The notes under the pieces were generated by a model. The model did no database searches, was not told where the DNA came from, and saw nothing but the letters and a program-made list of their open reading frames with translations. Made by a program: the position numbers and the translations under genes. DNA of 64,000 bases from Agaricus subrufescens (taxonomy: Eukaryota; Basidiomycota; Agaricomycetes; Agaricales; Agaricaceae): contig CM057068.1 in the NCBI GenBank assembly GCA_029945375.1, forward strand, positions 372,001 to 436,000. The letters run 5' to 3'. Positions 1-10,553 of this stretch are shown one piece after another. How positions within the stretch are numbered: the stretch's first letter is position 1; each line of letters begins with the position of its first letter.

Positions 1-470
1 CATATGGAGGCCATCCACTTATTTGTGCAGGTGAAGGAATGGTTAAGTGTTGAACTAAAGAGAGGCTTCTGTGTTTAGCTATTGAGGACAAGATTCACCA
101 TTGTGACCTCCCATTTGGGATCTTCACCCTCTAGGAAATAATCAATACAAAGTATGCACAACTTAAGGCTGAATAGCTACATGTTTATCTCTAGCTCCTC
201 TATAGATCTCTACCAATGTAACCTACACCAAACGGTGGTGGGAAGCCAATGCAAGTATTTTGGACTGTAGACAGAAGTACAGGTTTGGTACATACTAATC
301 ATGATATCTCCCAGATTCACCTCAATGAACTTGGAGATATGCTCATTGCGATCAAACAGCTTCCTCTGGATCCAGAGGGCTTTACAACTTGTCCAGATAG
401 TCGCAGAATTTCTCAAATCTTCTGTTTGCTTCCGCCTTCTTCTCTGAATGAACCCGCATAGAAGGGCTGC
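1..470 (+). pseudogene. 3' remnant of a small secreted-protein gene (tandem copy A)
   Basis: This stretch aligns by eye with the last exons of the gene that starts at 1200. Shared blocks are the YGGHPL segment near position 3, the ATCTCTACCA exon near 206 and the segment RSTGLVHTN near 270. Copy A is broken: one extra base near 222 shifts the frame relative to copy B, and a stop (TAA) replaces the GNNQY segment near 140. The 5' part lies outside the window. The last open stretch, about 70 codons to 461, is what remains of the C-terminus. I do not recognise the family. A tandem duplication followed by decay is the simplest reading. Confidence 0.5.
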
Positions 471-1140
471 CCTTGACTTGCTTGTGGACGCCAAAATGAG
501 ATCATAATAATTTGCCTCAGTGTTTCCCATACAAACATAATCAAAAAGAAATTATTTTGAATTATTACTGGTCCTACTATCATCCATAACCTGTGTTGAT
601 AAATCGTTTGGACAATGAATGAGCCCAATGGACATGTACAATGAGATCTGGCTGGGTTAGTCGACCCTGATCAGACCCTAACCCTTCCAGCCAGTGGGTT
701 GGGTGCTCGATAATGTGACGCCACCATGTTGTGCACTTATACTATGGCAAACTCTGTGGGTTAATCTCTCATAGCAATAGACTACTCAAAAATGGCTCAT
801 CCAGTTTTTCAATCCCTCCCATGACTTACCTCCATGCTTTTACATCAATGTTGCTGGACTTATCTGTTTGGCTGCGTCAGGGACTGCCGCACTGACATTG
901 TGTCATTCCCTAGACAAAGAAAGAGGTCATATCGGTCTCGGAGATGGTCAACCAGGCTGACTTACAAACTTGTGTAAGTACAAGCCCCCAATCACTGTGA
1001 CCTGACGTCTGCAATGCCCCTGTTCCTTTATGAAGGGGATAAATTCCATGAACATCAGGACTTTATGCCTTCCTGCCATGCGTCAATACAACCCTGGACT
1101 CTGTTTAAACCCCAAGGCACCTGGTGCCACCTAGGATGGT
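471..1140. other. Intergenic, no gene seen
   Basis: No open frame with plausible splice sites was found. The right end is the upstream region of the gene at 1200. Confidence 0.5.
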
Positions 1141-1144
1141 ACAC

Positions 1145-1151
1145 TATAAAG
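1145..1151 (+). promoter_or_regulatory. TATA-like box
   Basis: TATAAAG lies 55 nt before the ATG at 1200, a usual fungal spacing for a secreted-protein gene. Assigned on position and sequence only. Confidence 0.4.
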
Positions 1152-1199
1152 AGGATACTGCATTCAGAGAGCTTTTGAGCTGTTTCATCAGTCAGTATC

Positions 1200-1891
1200 A
1201 TGCTCTCTCAATTCACAGCTGCTGCCGCCATTCTCTCGCTAGGAATATTGACCTCTGCACAGGTATTCATTCTATAACCTTATAGATGATTCCTTGGTTA
1301 TACATATCATGTCCTGCAAAATCTTTAGACAAGTTGGCCAGCATTTCAAACATATGCTATAAAGGCTATATTTGACAATGCAACCCAAGTCTGGGTTCGT
1401 ACCATTGATTCTCTTCATATTGGTACCAACGCAGTCACCAGACCATCCGATCCTACCTTAGTGAGGAAATTTCATTGATTCATTGCCCCCCAATCATTCC
1501 CAACTAATGTGTTCTTTCAAGTATGAATGGATTGTCATGAGTACCGATAATGCGACGGATCCCTCATCTCAAATTTTTATTCTCAACGCTTTTGGAGAAT
1601 ATACTGAGCCGTACGGGGGCCATCCGCTCGTTTGTGAAGGTCAAGTGATGGTAATACTTATTTTTTCATTGTACAAATCAATGAACTAAAGAAGATTTGC
1701 ATATCTAGTTATTGAAGGCAGTATTCACTGTACATCCCACTGTCTGGAAACTTCATCCTCTAGGAAATAACCAGTATAGGGTGCGCACCGGTCAAGATTT
1801 AATCACTCTACATATTTATCCTTGGTTCCTATACAGATCTCTACCAGTGTAACTACGCCAAATGGTGGTGACAAACCACATCAGAACTTTA
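1200..1891 (+). pseudogene. Small secreted protein, 5' part, cut by transposon (tandem copy B)
   Basis: The ATG at 1200 opens a signal peptide (MLSQFTAAAAILSLGILTSA) that ends at an intron. Later exons encode TSWPAFQTYAIKAIF, then YEWIVMSTDNATDPSS, then LLKAVFTVHP and ISTSVTTPNGGDKP, separated by short GT-AG introns. The 5' half looks intact. The reading frame then runs into the transposon at 1892. The matching 3' part resumes beyond the element at 8111. The product would be a secreted protein of under 250 residues; I recognise no domain. A beta-trefoil-like fold is only a guess from the spacing of Trp and hydrophobic residues. The insertion should abolish the normal product. Confidence 0.5.
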
Positions 1892-2062
1892 GCACTCAGC
1901 TTTTTTGAGCTTGTGCAAGCTCAAAAAGCGACAAAAAGCGACAAAAAAGCTGGCTTTAGGATTAGGGCTCAGAATCACAAAAAGCTGGCCTCCTACAGAG
2001 GCCATGCTGAGGCACAAAAAGCAAAAAAGCAAAAAAAGCGAAAGAAAAGCTGAAAAAGCGAT
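1892..2062. repeat. Left subterminal AAAAGC array of the transposon
   Basis: After the terminal repeat comes a palindrome-like segment (GAGCTTGTGCAAGCTC) and about ten copies of AAAAAGC or AAAAAGCG. Subterminal repeats of this kind are transposase binding sites in CACTA elements; here that role is inferred. Confidence 0.6.
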
Positions 2063-2125
2063 AACAACAAAACTAGTGACTGTCCATAAAAAAAAGTAGA
2101 TGTTCGTATTGTATTGAAATGTAGA

Positions 2126-4445
2126 CTAGTGGCAAAGCTTGCTAGGGCTCTTGAAATTGAAAATGAGCGGACGCATGTCATCTAAGATAGACAAATCAGC
2201 ATCCAAGGTGTCGGGATTGAGTTCCTTCGGCTTCTCTGAACAAACATCCTCCAGGTCATTCCATCGTTCATGCTCAATGCCAGCATTCCCAAGTTCAATG
2301 TTTGGTTGAAAGCTTTTCCAGTAAGCTTCAACATGGGCTCCCCACATGTCTTTTGAGAAGTTGGTGAGACCTTGCTTCAGGTTGTAGAGATATCTGGCTG
2401 CACGTTTGAGCTGAAAAAAAGGGAGTGATTAAACCTCCTGAATGAGAGGTGAAATTTACTCTACCGCTGCTGCGATGAGGGCTACGAGGCCCTGAGGTGG
2501 TTTCTTCTCCAATACTGAACCTGCCCGAAGTTTCAGAAGTGATTTTGTGAGTGTGATGACGAAGGGAGACAGGAGGCGCCCCTCTGGTGGTGGCTATATG
2601 AAAGTTAGGCCACTGTAAATGTTGAGAGGTAATCCTACCTCTTCGCATTGAATCGGTGATGGAGTCCTGAAAAGAAGTGGCCCACCAGGCCAAAGGCACC
2701 AGCACAGCCACTCTTTTGCTGCTGTCTCCCCACCCAGCGTGCCGACATGCGCCTCAAGCAACCTAATAGCACTGGATCCTAGAGAGGACCGCTTCTCATT
2801 TATACGATTATAAGCCTAGGAAGAGAAGTTGTCAGTAGTACGTTCACTCTGAAACTTGATGAAAACTTACTAAAAAATGGATGCTCTCAGTAGCTGTGAC
2901 CGTATAATCCACCTCTGGATAGACCTCATCAACTATGCCTTGAAGAATCGTAACAAATTCAGGAGTACCAACAAAAAAATCGCCAAAGGGGTTCATAGAG
3001 GTAAAAAAGGTATTGTAGAGGGTGGGAAGGAAGGTACTCTGCCACTTTGCGATGGCAAACTCCGGTAAATCAGCTGCTCACACACTGTTTCCACAAAGTT
3101 GCTTTCCCTTCAACTCTCTCTCAGCTTCACCAACAACGCTCTTGATGGATGAAGGATCATGCTGCTTCTCAGTCTTGATAGGCCCCGAGTTTGATGTGAC
3201 TTTTGAGGTAGTTGTTACCGGTGCCCTTTTTGCTCGGGGATGGGGTACAACTGCAGCAGTTGCCTTATTAACAATTTTCACGGTTGAAATCATCTGTAAA
3301 TGGTATGTCATTTAGATTTTTCTCAATGAATAATTATGACTTACTTTGTTCTGGCGCGAGAAATTCCTTGTGAACTTCACTGCACTCTTTTTTCCAGTGA
3401 CTGACTGAGATTGAACTGAGGGAAGAAATGGATTGATGGCATCGGCATCAGAATCATCGAGCCCTCCAGCTGAGATCTGAACGTGAGTGTGAGCATTTGT
3501 AGAGGATTTGCCGCTATCCCAGCCAGAACAAAGGCCCGATGCATAGGCTGCTTTTTTTCCTAACTTATGCCCTGACTTATCAATCCTTATCAAACCGTGT
3601 TTCAGCCATGTTGCCATCAACAAACATTGAATAAACAACTTACTTCCCACCAACTACACTCTTCTTCGGACTGCCACCTCCCTGCTTTCTGAGCACCTTG
3701 ATAGTGTTCTGCATGGCCTTGTTAGCTTTCTAATGCAATTCGGTGAGTAACTGAAGCTTCAAATCGAGTAAAAACTAACCTTGAGCTTTTCTACATCCAC
3801 AACTCCATCCGAAACAACCTCATCTTCAGTATCATCGCTACTCGGAACATCATCTATACCAGGGAACTCCTCTCCAGACTCTACCATAGCACTGAGTTCA
3901 GTGAACGTTCAGATTGCTCGTGTGGTGGCTTCTATCCTGTCATTATCTTCAGCTTTATTCAGCTGTGACATTGCATGCTCTTTCTCCACCACAAGCTCAT
4001 CTTTCCTTTTCTTTTCCATCTCCACCCTTGCTTTATCAGCCTCTATCTCTGCCTTGGTATGCCGCTTTCTTTTTTTTTCAACCGGGGTCTTTGTCAGCTG
4101 AGTGCGGATAGAACAACGAGCTGGTTGTGCCTTAGCTTTGTCAACATCTGCTGCTATTGTCGAAGCACCCCTAGCCTTTTTAGTAATAGTGGTAATATTT
4201 CCATCATCAACACCGTCGTGAGTGCACTTTAGTGAATCAGCTGAAGCCTCTACTGCAGTAGCTGACTCTGTCCCTGTGTTGACAACAGCAGTGAACTCGA
4301 TAGCCTTTGAAGCCATCTTTGAAGCAGCCTTTGTAACGCCTCTCATAAAATCTTTCTTGACCACCTTAGGTACAACGTCAACTTTGGTTGTGTTCCGTGG
4401 CTGATGAAGTGACCTAGAAGCAGGAGGATCACGGACATGGGCCAT
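2126..4445 (-). pseudogene. Transposon accessory protein, unknown function
   Basis: Transcribed away from the transposase. The ATG at 4445 (MAHVRDPPASRSLHQPRNTT) is preferred over one 111 nt upstream because the upstream part lacks charge bias. The first exon is rich in Lys, Arg and Glu and predicts a coiled coil (VEKKRKRHTKAEIEADKARV region). Later segments (GIDDVPSSDDTEDEV; KKSVVGG; MWGAHVEAYWKSF) follow in several exons. A TGA at 3909-3911 interrupts the first exon where the frame otherwise continues without a break. Charged proteins of this kind often accompany Plavaka-type transposases in mushroom genomes, but I know no function. Internal exon borders are uncertain. Confidence 0.5.
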
Positions 4446-4705
4446 GTAGCAAGAGGACAGTGGTTGGTGAAGTAGGCTGCTGCGGGGGATAATGTAAGTC
4501 AGAAGTTGAACATGTAAATAAGTGCTGACGTGAATATTTGAGCATTGTTTGTTCACAGCTCGGCGGAGCTAAGTCAAGCAACCTATTGGTGCGATGTTTT
4601 GGGGATAAGTTGGTCGGATCATAACCCAAGGCTGTTGAAGAGTTGTTTGTATCAGGCAATGTTGAACTTTATACAATTCATCTCTTTACCTCCTCTCCAA
4701 TTTCC

Positions 4706-7700
4706 ATGCCTGATGATTTCCCCTGTACCCATGCTGGTTGCTATCGCACTTTTACGCGCTTGGGTTCTCGTACTCGGCACTATAACACAGTCCATCGTCC
4801 CCTTTCCCCTGATGCTGAACCGGACCCAGGACTCGAGTTCAATATTTGCTACCATCCTAAACTTAATGGTACGTAGCCTTATTCTCTAGTATTCTATCTA
4901 GATGTTGATTTTTATAGCTTTACCATGTGATGAAAACGGTAACTTTTTACCACTAGATACCCCACCACCAGCTTTCTCTCACTTGAATGTGACTGCGAGC
5001 AATCCATGGCATCCATTTGCGGACAGGCTTGACTTTGATTGGGCTTACTATCATTTTGTAGAGCTACAATCCTCAGAACAACAGATCAACAAAGGATTAA
5101 ATCTTTGGCTTGCTACGAAAATCAAGGCTGGTGATGACACTCCTCTTGACTGGTCCTCTGCTCAAGGGATGTATGACACTATTGACTCAATTCAAGAAGG
5201 AAATGCACCGTTCATGACAGTGACATTCAAGTATTTGGGCCCCCTTCCACCCAACCCACCTAGCTGGATGACGCAGACATATGAGTTGTGTACTTGAGAT
5301 GCGCGCAATTTATTGCACAACCAGTTGGGGATTACTGGACTTTCTGATGGGGCTTTCAATGAACGACCTTACCGCCAGTTTGACCACACAGGTGCTCGTG
5401 TATGGTCAAACTTGATGTCCGGTGAATGGGCATATATTGAGGCAGTATGTTTCTTGGTTATCAAAGTCTCGCCCTCTCTAAATCATTTAATAGGACACAA
5501 TTGCTGAAGATGAACGAACACATGGATCAATGTTGGTCCCTATTGTTGCTGGGAGCAATAAAACAACTGTGTCAGTCGCAACTGGCCACCAAGAGTACCA
5601 CCCAGTATATATGTCACCCGGCAACTTCTCAAACATCACGCATTGTGCCCATGGTGATGTGGTTCTCCCTCTTGCATTTTTACCTATTCCTAAAAGTGAG
5701 AAATTTCTACTTAATGTGTCGACTACTACTTTATCACCCTTTTCATAGCAAATAAGGCTCAACGGAAGCACTCTGACTACCAGCACTTTGTACGCCAGAT
5801 GTACCATACATGCTTAGCCTGGGTGTTTGCACCGCTACAAGTTGGAATGACATCACCAGATGTTGTTCGCTGTCCTGATGGCCACTTCCGTAGGGCAATT
5901 TATAGCTTAGGACCGTATATTGCTGATTACCCAGAGCAGGTATGGCTAGCAGGGATTGTACAGGGTTGGTGCCCGAAGTATGTACCCTATTCTGCTGATT
6001 CCTAGGCTAGTACTTATCCCCTCCAGATGCGAGGCAAATCCAAAGGACTTAGACGGCAATTTCAAAAACGAGCGACAGCGTCGTCATGAGAGAACAGATT
6101 TCCTTATTGACCAGTTTGATTCGAGCTTTGTGTGGGATACATATGGAGCTCGGAGTGATGTTGTTGTACATTAGCTCCATCTTTACAATCTTCCTATACT
6201 GAAAAAGTCATCAGCCATTTACTCATGGTTTCCCTCGTGCCAATATTCACACTCTGCTATCTCCTGATTTACTTCACCAGCTCATCAAGGGTACATTCAA
6301 AGATCATCTAGTCACTTGGGTTAATGACTATTTTCACATTAAATATGGTGAACGTAAAGCCTTAGAAATTATCCATGACATAGATCGTTGGTAAGTTGAC
6401 TCCTATGCATTCACGATTTAGCTAAGCCACCTATTCTAGGATTTCTGTGATGCCTCCATATGCAGGTCTCAGGCACTTTAGTGAGGGGCGGGATTTTGAG
6501 CAGTGGACAGGTGACAACTCAAAAGCATTGATGAAGGTGCATATACAGTATTTGTCCAATTTTTTTGTATCCTAATGTATGCAATAATGGATGTAGGTTT
6601 ACATTGCTGCAATTGCTGGCTACATACCATCCGAAATGGTGCAATGCATGTCCATGTTTATGGATGCATGCTACATCTTTCGCCGTAATTCGATTACCAG
6701 TACTGCCTTGAGGACAGCCAAAGAACTTGTGCAGAGCTTTCATACTCTGCAAGCTGTGTTCATTGCTGAGGGCGTTCATGATTCCATATCCTTACCATGG
6801 CAGCATGCATTGACTCATTACATCACATCTGTACCCCTTTTCGGCTCCCCAAATGGCTTATGTTCATCTATTACAGAATCGAAACACATTAAGGCGGTAA
6901 AAGAGCCCTGGTGGCGCTCTAATCATTTTAAGGCACTTGCTCAAATGCTACAAACCATCAATTGATTAGAGAAGCTAGCTGCGTTACGCCATAAATATGA
7001 ACAAGCAGGAATGTTTTTCGGTAGTACAGCTGCTCACTGTAGACGAGCTCTTGCAAAAAAAGAGCAGGATGATGACTTGATGGAGGCTGATGACACCGAA
7101 GACGATGATGATGGTGATGATAGTACCAATAATGCTGAAAGCGATGTTGACGGTGGTGGTAATGACAACAGCAACGGTAATAACAGAAAAGAGATGCAGA
7201 GGAGGGATTGTAGACTCAATGACGCTGGGCCTGACAACAGTCCTAAGTCTCTCTCATCTATCTGTCTTGCCTCAAGACCAGGTGCGTTCTTTCATTCATT
7301 TATCAAATTATTACTTTAATGCTTTCTCGATTTACAGTGCAAGGATACCCAAAAGATCTTAACAAGCTGTTGCAGCACATACACGAGCCAGGCTTCCCAT
7401 TGGCCTTCAAGTCATTCTTGTATTCCATGCGCCACCCGAATCGTCCAGTTCCTGAAAATGTCGAAATGCGAATTAGCTTTGCAGGGAAAATACACGTTTT
7501 CCATTCAGCTATCTCACGCTTTTATTCACCTAGCGACTTGTGTGGTCCATCTGGCATGTACCGACAATGCATACGATCCACCCCCTCATGGTATGGACAC
7601 CCCCGACGTGAAACCGCTTTCGTTGTAGTTGATGAGACTCAGCCAGGGATGAATGGGATGCTTATAGCTCGTATTCATCTCCTGTTCACTTTCACTACTG

Positions 7701-8002
7701 ATATGGCAGTTGACAATGCAGAAACACAACAATGTGCTCTCGTCAGCTGGTTTCTCCCAAGTGCAGATGAAAGGGATATCGAAACAAGGATGTGGGCAGT
7801 CAGGCCTGAGGGAACACCACAACATCGACCACTACAAGTGATCCCTCTCAAGAGCATTGCACGAGGTGCCCATTTACTCCCAAAATTTGGTGTCGGTCCA
7901 TTGCCTGACCATGTCAATTATAACAATGCGCTCGATTTATTCCAAGAATATTTTGTAAATCCGTACATAGACCATCATTCTCACGAGTTTTTGTCACACT
8001 AG
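4706..8002 (+). pseudogene. Plavaka-type transposase, inactivated
   Basis: The N-terminus has a C2H2 zinc finger (CTHAGCYRTFTRLGSRTRHY). Downstream exons carry segments typical of the family: NPWHPFADRLDFDWA, THGSMLVPIVAGSNKT, IVQGWCPK, DLLHQLIKGTFKDHLVTW, GRDFEQWTGDNSKALMKV and GLCSSITESKHIKAVKEPW, then an acidic stretch and a conserved C-terminal part ending at 8002. In-frame stops occur at 5295-5297 (between ELCT and DARN) and 6962-6964 (between TIN and LEKLAA), both sites where relatives have arginine as I recall. The region near 6172 also appears shifted or broken. The protein would cut and rejoin DNA at the element ends, but this copy cannot make it full length. Confidence 0.7.
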
Positions 8003-8007
8003 TATTA

Positions 8008-8110
8008 TGTAGATAGCTTTTCAGCTTTTGCGCTTTTGCGCTTGTCATAAATACAGAAAAGTTCAAAAAGTGGCAAAAAGCTGACAAGCTAATTGCTCAC
8101 TTGCTGATGC
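8008..8110. repeat. Right subterminal GCTTTT array and terminal repeat
   Basis: AGCTTTTCAGCTTTTGCGC and nearby copies are the inverted form of the left-end AAAAGC words. The end reads GCTAATTG, a spacer, then GATGC, and this pair is also found at the right end of the short element at 34160. Confidence 0.6.
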
Positions 8111-8240
8111 ATTGCAACTCTTTTGGTCTGTACACAGAAGTACTGGTTTGGTACGTGCTATGGCAACTTCTCGACTTCATCCGAATTTACTGTATACTTA
8201 TTGTAATACAACAGCTTCCCCTTGACCCAGAGGAATAATC
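8111..8240 (+). pseudogene. 3' part of secreted-protein copy B beyond the transposon
   Basis: The sequence encodes QLFWSVHRSTGLVRA and aligns with VFWTVDRSTGLVHT of copy A. Homology continues to the LDPE codons near 8230 and then stops close to the broken end of the oxidase gene. This segment shows where the transposon entered. Confidence 0.5.
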
Positions 8241-8267
8241 TCCACCTTTTATATGCAGGCCACATAC

Positions 8268-9798
8268 CCGTAATTGTAGACAACCAACGTGTTTCCTTCC
8301 CTATGATGATTTATATTTGTTGGGTCAGGGACTTTACCTTGATTATTCCACCACTCCTTTTCAATTCTAATTCCATTGTCCCTTCCAGGACGGAATCCAC
8401 ATTGTTCGCGAACGACAAGGGGGAGAAGATCTTCCGCGGAGGGTTCCCTTACCGATCGGACTTCTTCAGGTGCAAGTTGAGGGCGGATTTTAATTGCTCG
8501 AGACAATATTTTCATTGTCGTTTCTTTGCGGGGGTAGGGGTACCTAACAAGAAGACCTCAGACTTGAATTTTACTTGCTGAATAAAAAATGGTAGCGACC
8601 AGTCGTCAAGTACAAATGTCCCCCCGACAACCACCTGAGGAAAGCATTACTAGATCATAACAGACGTAAAAACAAGACACACATCACCATTTCTTCGCGG
8701 AATAATATATGTGAGGATGGGATGACCATTTTCATCAACTCCAAATCCACGAGCGGTCAGACCAAACTTTACCCATGGTGCACGGAGTAAGGCGACCTGT
8801 CCTCTTAATGGGTGCATAGTCATGTCTTCTACCCCACCCAACGATCTGGTCGACAATCCAGTGCAAACTATAATTGCGTGTGCCTTGCCTACAGGATTCT
8901 CTGTCGTCCCTAATTGTTCAATTTTTAGTCTTATGATTATGTCCTCGACGGGAACGGCACGTACCTTCTTCAGTTGTGCCTTGACGACCTTCGACAATTT
9001 CTGCCAAGTGTTGAACATGCCGACGAACAATCTTTCCTCCGAGGGCTACGAAGCGCGCCTGAAGCCACTTGAGGTATTCAGGTACGTCTATCGTCAACGT
9101 TTCAAAGGTATATCCCGAGACAGCACCCTCCGGCAATTCCGATGACGGAATGGTTTGGTACTGTATAAAATTGATCATCTGAGGTCAAGAGTAGTGTCAG
9201 CCTATACGCACTGAAAGAAATGACTCTGAAGTTTCTGGACCAGGCGAGTTTTCCGAGAGATGGTTATCCCAATGATATGTTGTCTGCGGAATACGAAAGA
9301 ATAGATGTTCCGTATCCTCTCCCTCTTCCGAAAGCTTCCAGAACACCCTCAGTGTCTCTTTCTCGTAGTCTAATCAAGTAAAAGTATCGCTAGTGATCAA
9401 ATAGCACTGAAAAAACAGGACAGTACATACGGAACAATTCGTCGTTGGGATAATTCTTCCTGTCTCTCGCATCGAACAAGAAATTTGCACCCTAATCACA
9501 AGACGATAAATAAGTATTGTCTGGGCCAGGACGCATTCAATAATTCAATGTACACTCACCGCCCATTGACTAGTATAATTCACGCCTGTGTTTGGATCTC
9601 CAGGAAAGACATCAGAGATAATAGTAACCCTATATTTCCCTTTACCACGCTCCTGTATTTCAATAGCGGTGGTCAGGCCAATAACACCTAGACGCAGGAT
9701 GATTTTCAAATTTGGTAGAGTCAGAGCATAGATTGTACCACACCTGCGCCCAGAACGGCGACATTGAAAACATCAGATGATGCGACAGAAGAGGCCAT
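8268..9798 (-). pseudogene. D-amino-acid oxidase, last exon lost
   Basis: The ATG at 9798 starts MASSVASSDVFNVAVLGAG, joined through an intron to VIGLTTAIEIQERG, the FAD-binding Rossmann motif. Later exons give DVFPGDPNTGVNYTSQWA, FETLTIDVPEYLKWLQARF, AIIVCTGLSTRSLGG, LRGQVALLRAPWVK, TYIIPRRNGDV and VREQCGFRPGRDNGIR. All joins keep frame. The coding sequence ends at NYG, exactly where the intact paralogue at 47317 has its final intron. The exon that should follow, with the HGGxGYxSSWG FAD-binding signature, is absent; the sequence instead runs into the decayed secreted-protein gene. D-amino-acid oxidases oxidatively deaminate D-amino acids and release peroxide. Without the C-terminus the product should not hold FAD properly. 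Confidence 0.7.
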
Positions 9799-10553
9799 CA
9801 CTCACTATTGGATCCTAGATCCTCTGATACTGGCTCGGATTAAATACTCGGGCTTATGAGCATAATGAAGCAGCTGACATACCAACGATGTTCTTCAAAT
9901 TCCCTATTCAGAGTGTTGATTCAATGACTCCTGTTGAGTCAGCGATAAGCATAGTGTGATAGAAACCAGATCACGGGAGCCTGGGACGGTCGTGAAGCTC
10001 GTAGCTACTGCCTACTCCGACTTCCAAGTGTTTGTGTGAGGATCTCACTCTTAATTTGCCCTCTATCCCAATTCAGTCCCTGCACTTGTCTTTTAGTGAA
10101 AAAAGGGAACTACGGGGAGCCGTTCTGGTTTGAAATCTCTATCTATTCCAGTCTTGACGCGTACGAAACTTCTATACGACCCTGGCTGAATTATTAGTCA
10201 CCCTTTTTCAAGAAGCTAATAAGCACAAGTAAATCACAGCCGTGCCTATGAGAAAACGACAGCCGCAGACGCGAGAGTGGAACGTAGCACTTCACCAAAC
10301 CACTACTCTTAAGATCCTTAGCTTCGAAAACATAGGATCAGCATCTATAATGATTATCGTTTAATTGAGGATAGCTGTCCATACAGTACAACAAGAGCCT
10401 ATAACCAACAACGGAACAAGCAAAAAAAGAACGAAAATTAAGATAAAAGAGTTAGAATTCAAGATCACAAGCCTTTAATAATATACCGAGTCTACAAGAA
10501 AAAAAAGAGACATTACCATAAACGAAAAAAAAAATCGGAGAGTTCAAAAAAGT
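9799..10553. other. Intergenic: upstream of the oxidase, downstream of SREBP
   Basis: No gene seen. The left part is the upstream region of the oxidase gene; the right part, A-rich near 10420-10550, is the likely 3' untranslated region of the SREBP gene. Confidence 0.5.

Larger units (their letters stand above)
1892..8110. mobile_element. Plavaka/CACTA-type DNA transposon, degenerate
   Basis: The element sits inside secreted-protein copy B, whose sequence stops at about 1891 and resumes at about 8111. Its ends are imperfect inverted repeats: GCACTCAGC at the left and GCTGATGC at the right, the reverse complement GCATCAGC. CACTC-type ends fit the CACTA/Plavaka group known from mushrooms. It carries two divergent genes: a transposase on + and a charged accessory protein on -. 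Both ends bear arrays of an AAAAGC word in inverted orientation. No clean target duplication was found; the flanks share only a loose match of about 11 bases. The copy is dead, since both genes hold in-frame stops. A short relative with the same ends lies at 34160. Confidence 0.75.

Noticed and set aside
1981..2070. Tandem array read as a small Lys/Ser-rich protein
   Set aside because: The frame comes from AAAAAGC subterminal repeats of the transposon, not from a gene.
7034..7237. Ser/Leu-rich minus-strand frame within the transposase
   Set aside because: Complement of the acidic Asp-rich stretch of the transposase.
1892..8110. Retrotransposon or viral origin of the element
   Set aside because: No reverse transcriptase, integrase, capsid or long terminal repeats; the protein motifs and ends fit a DNA transposon.
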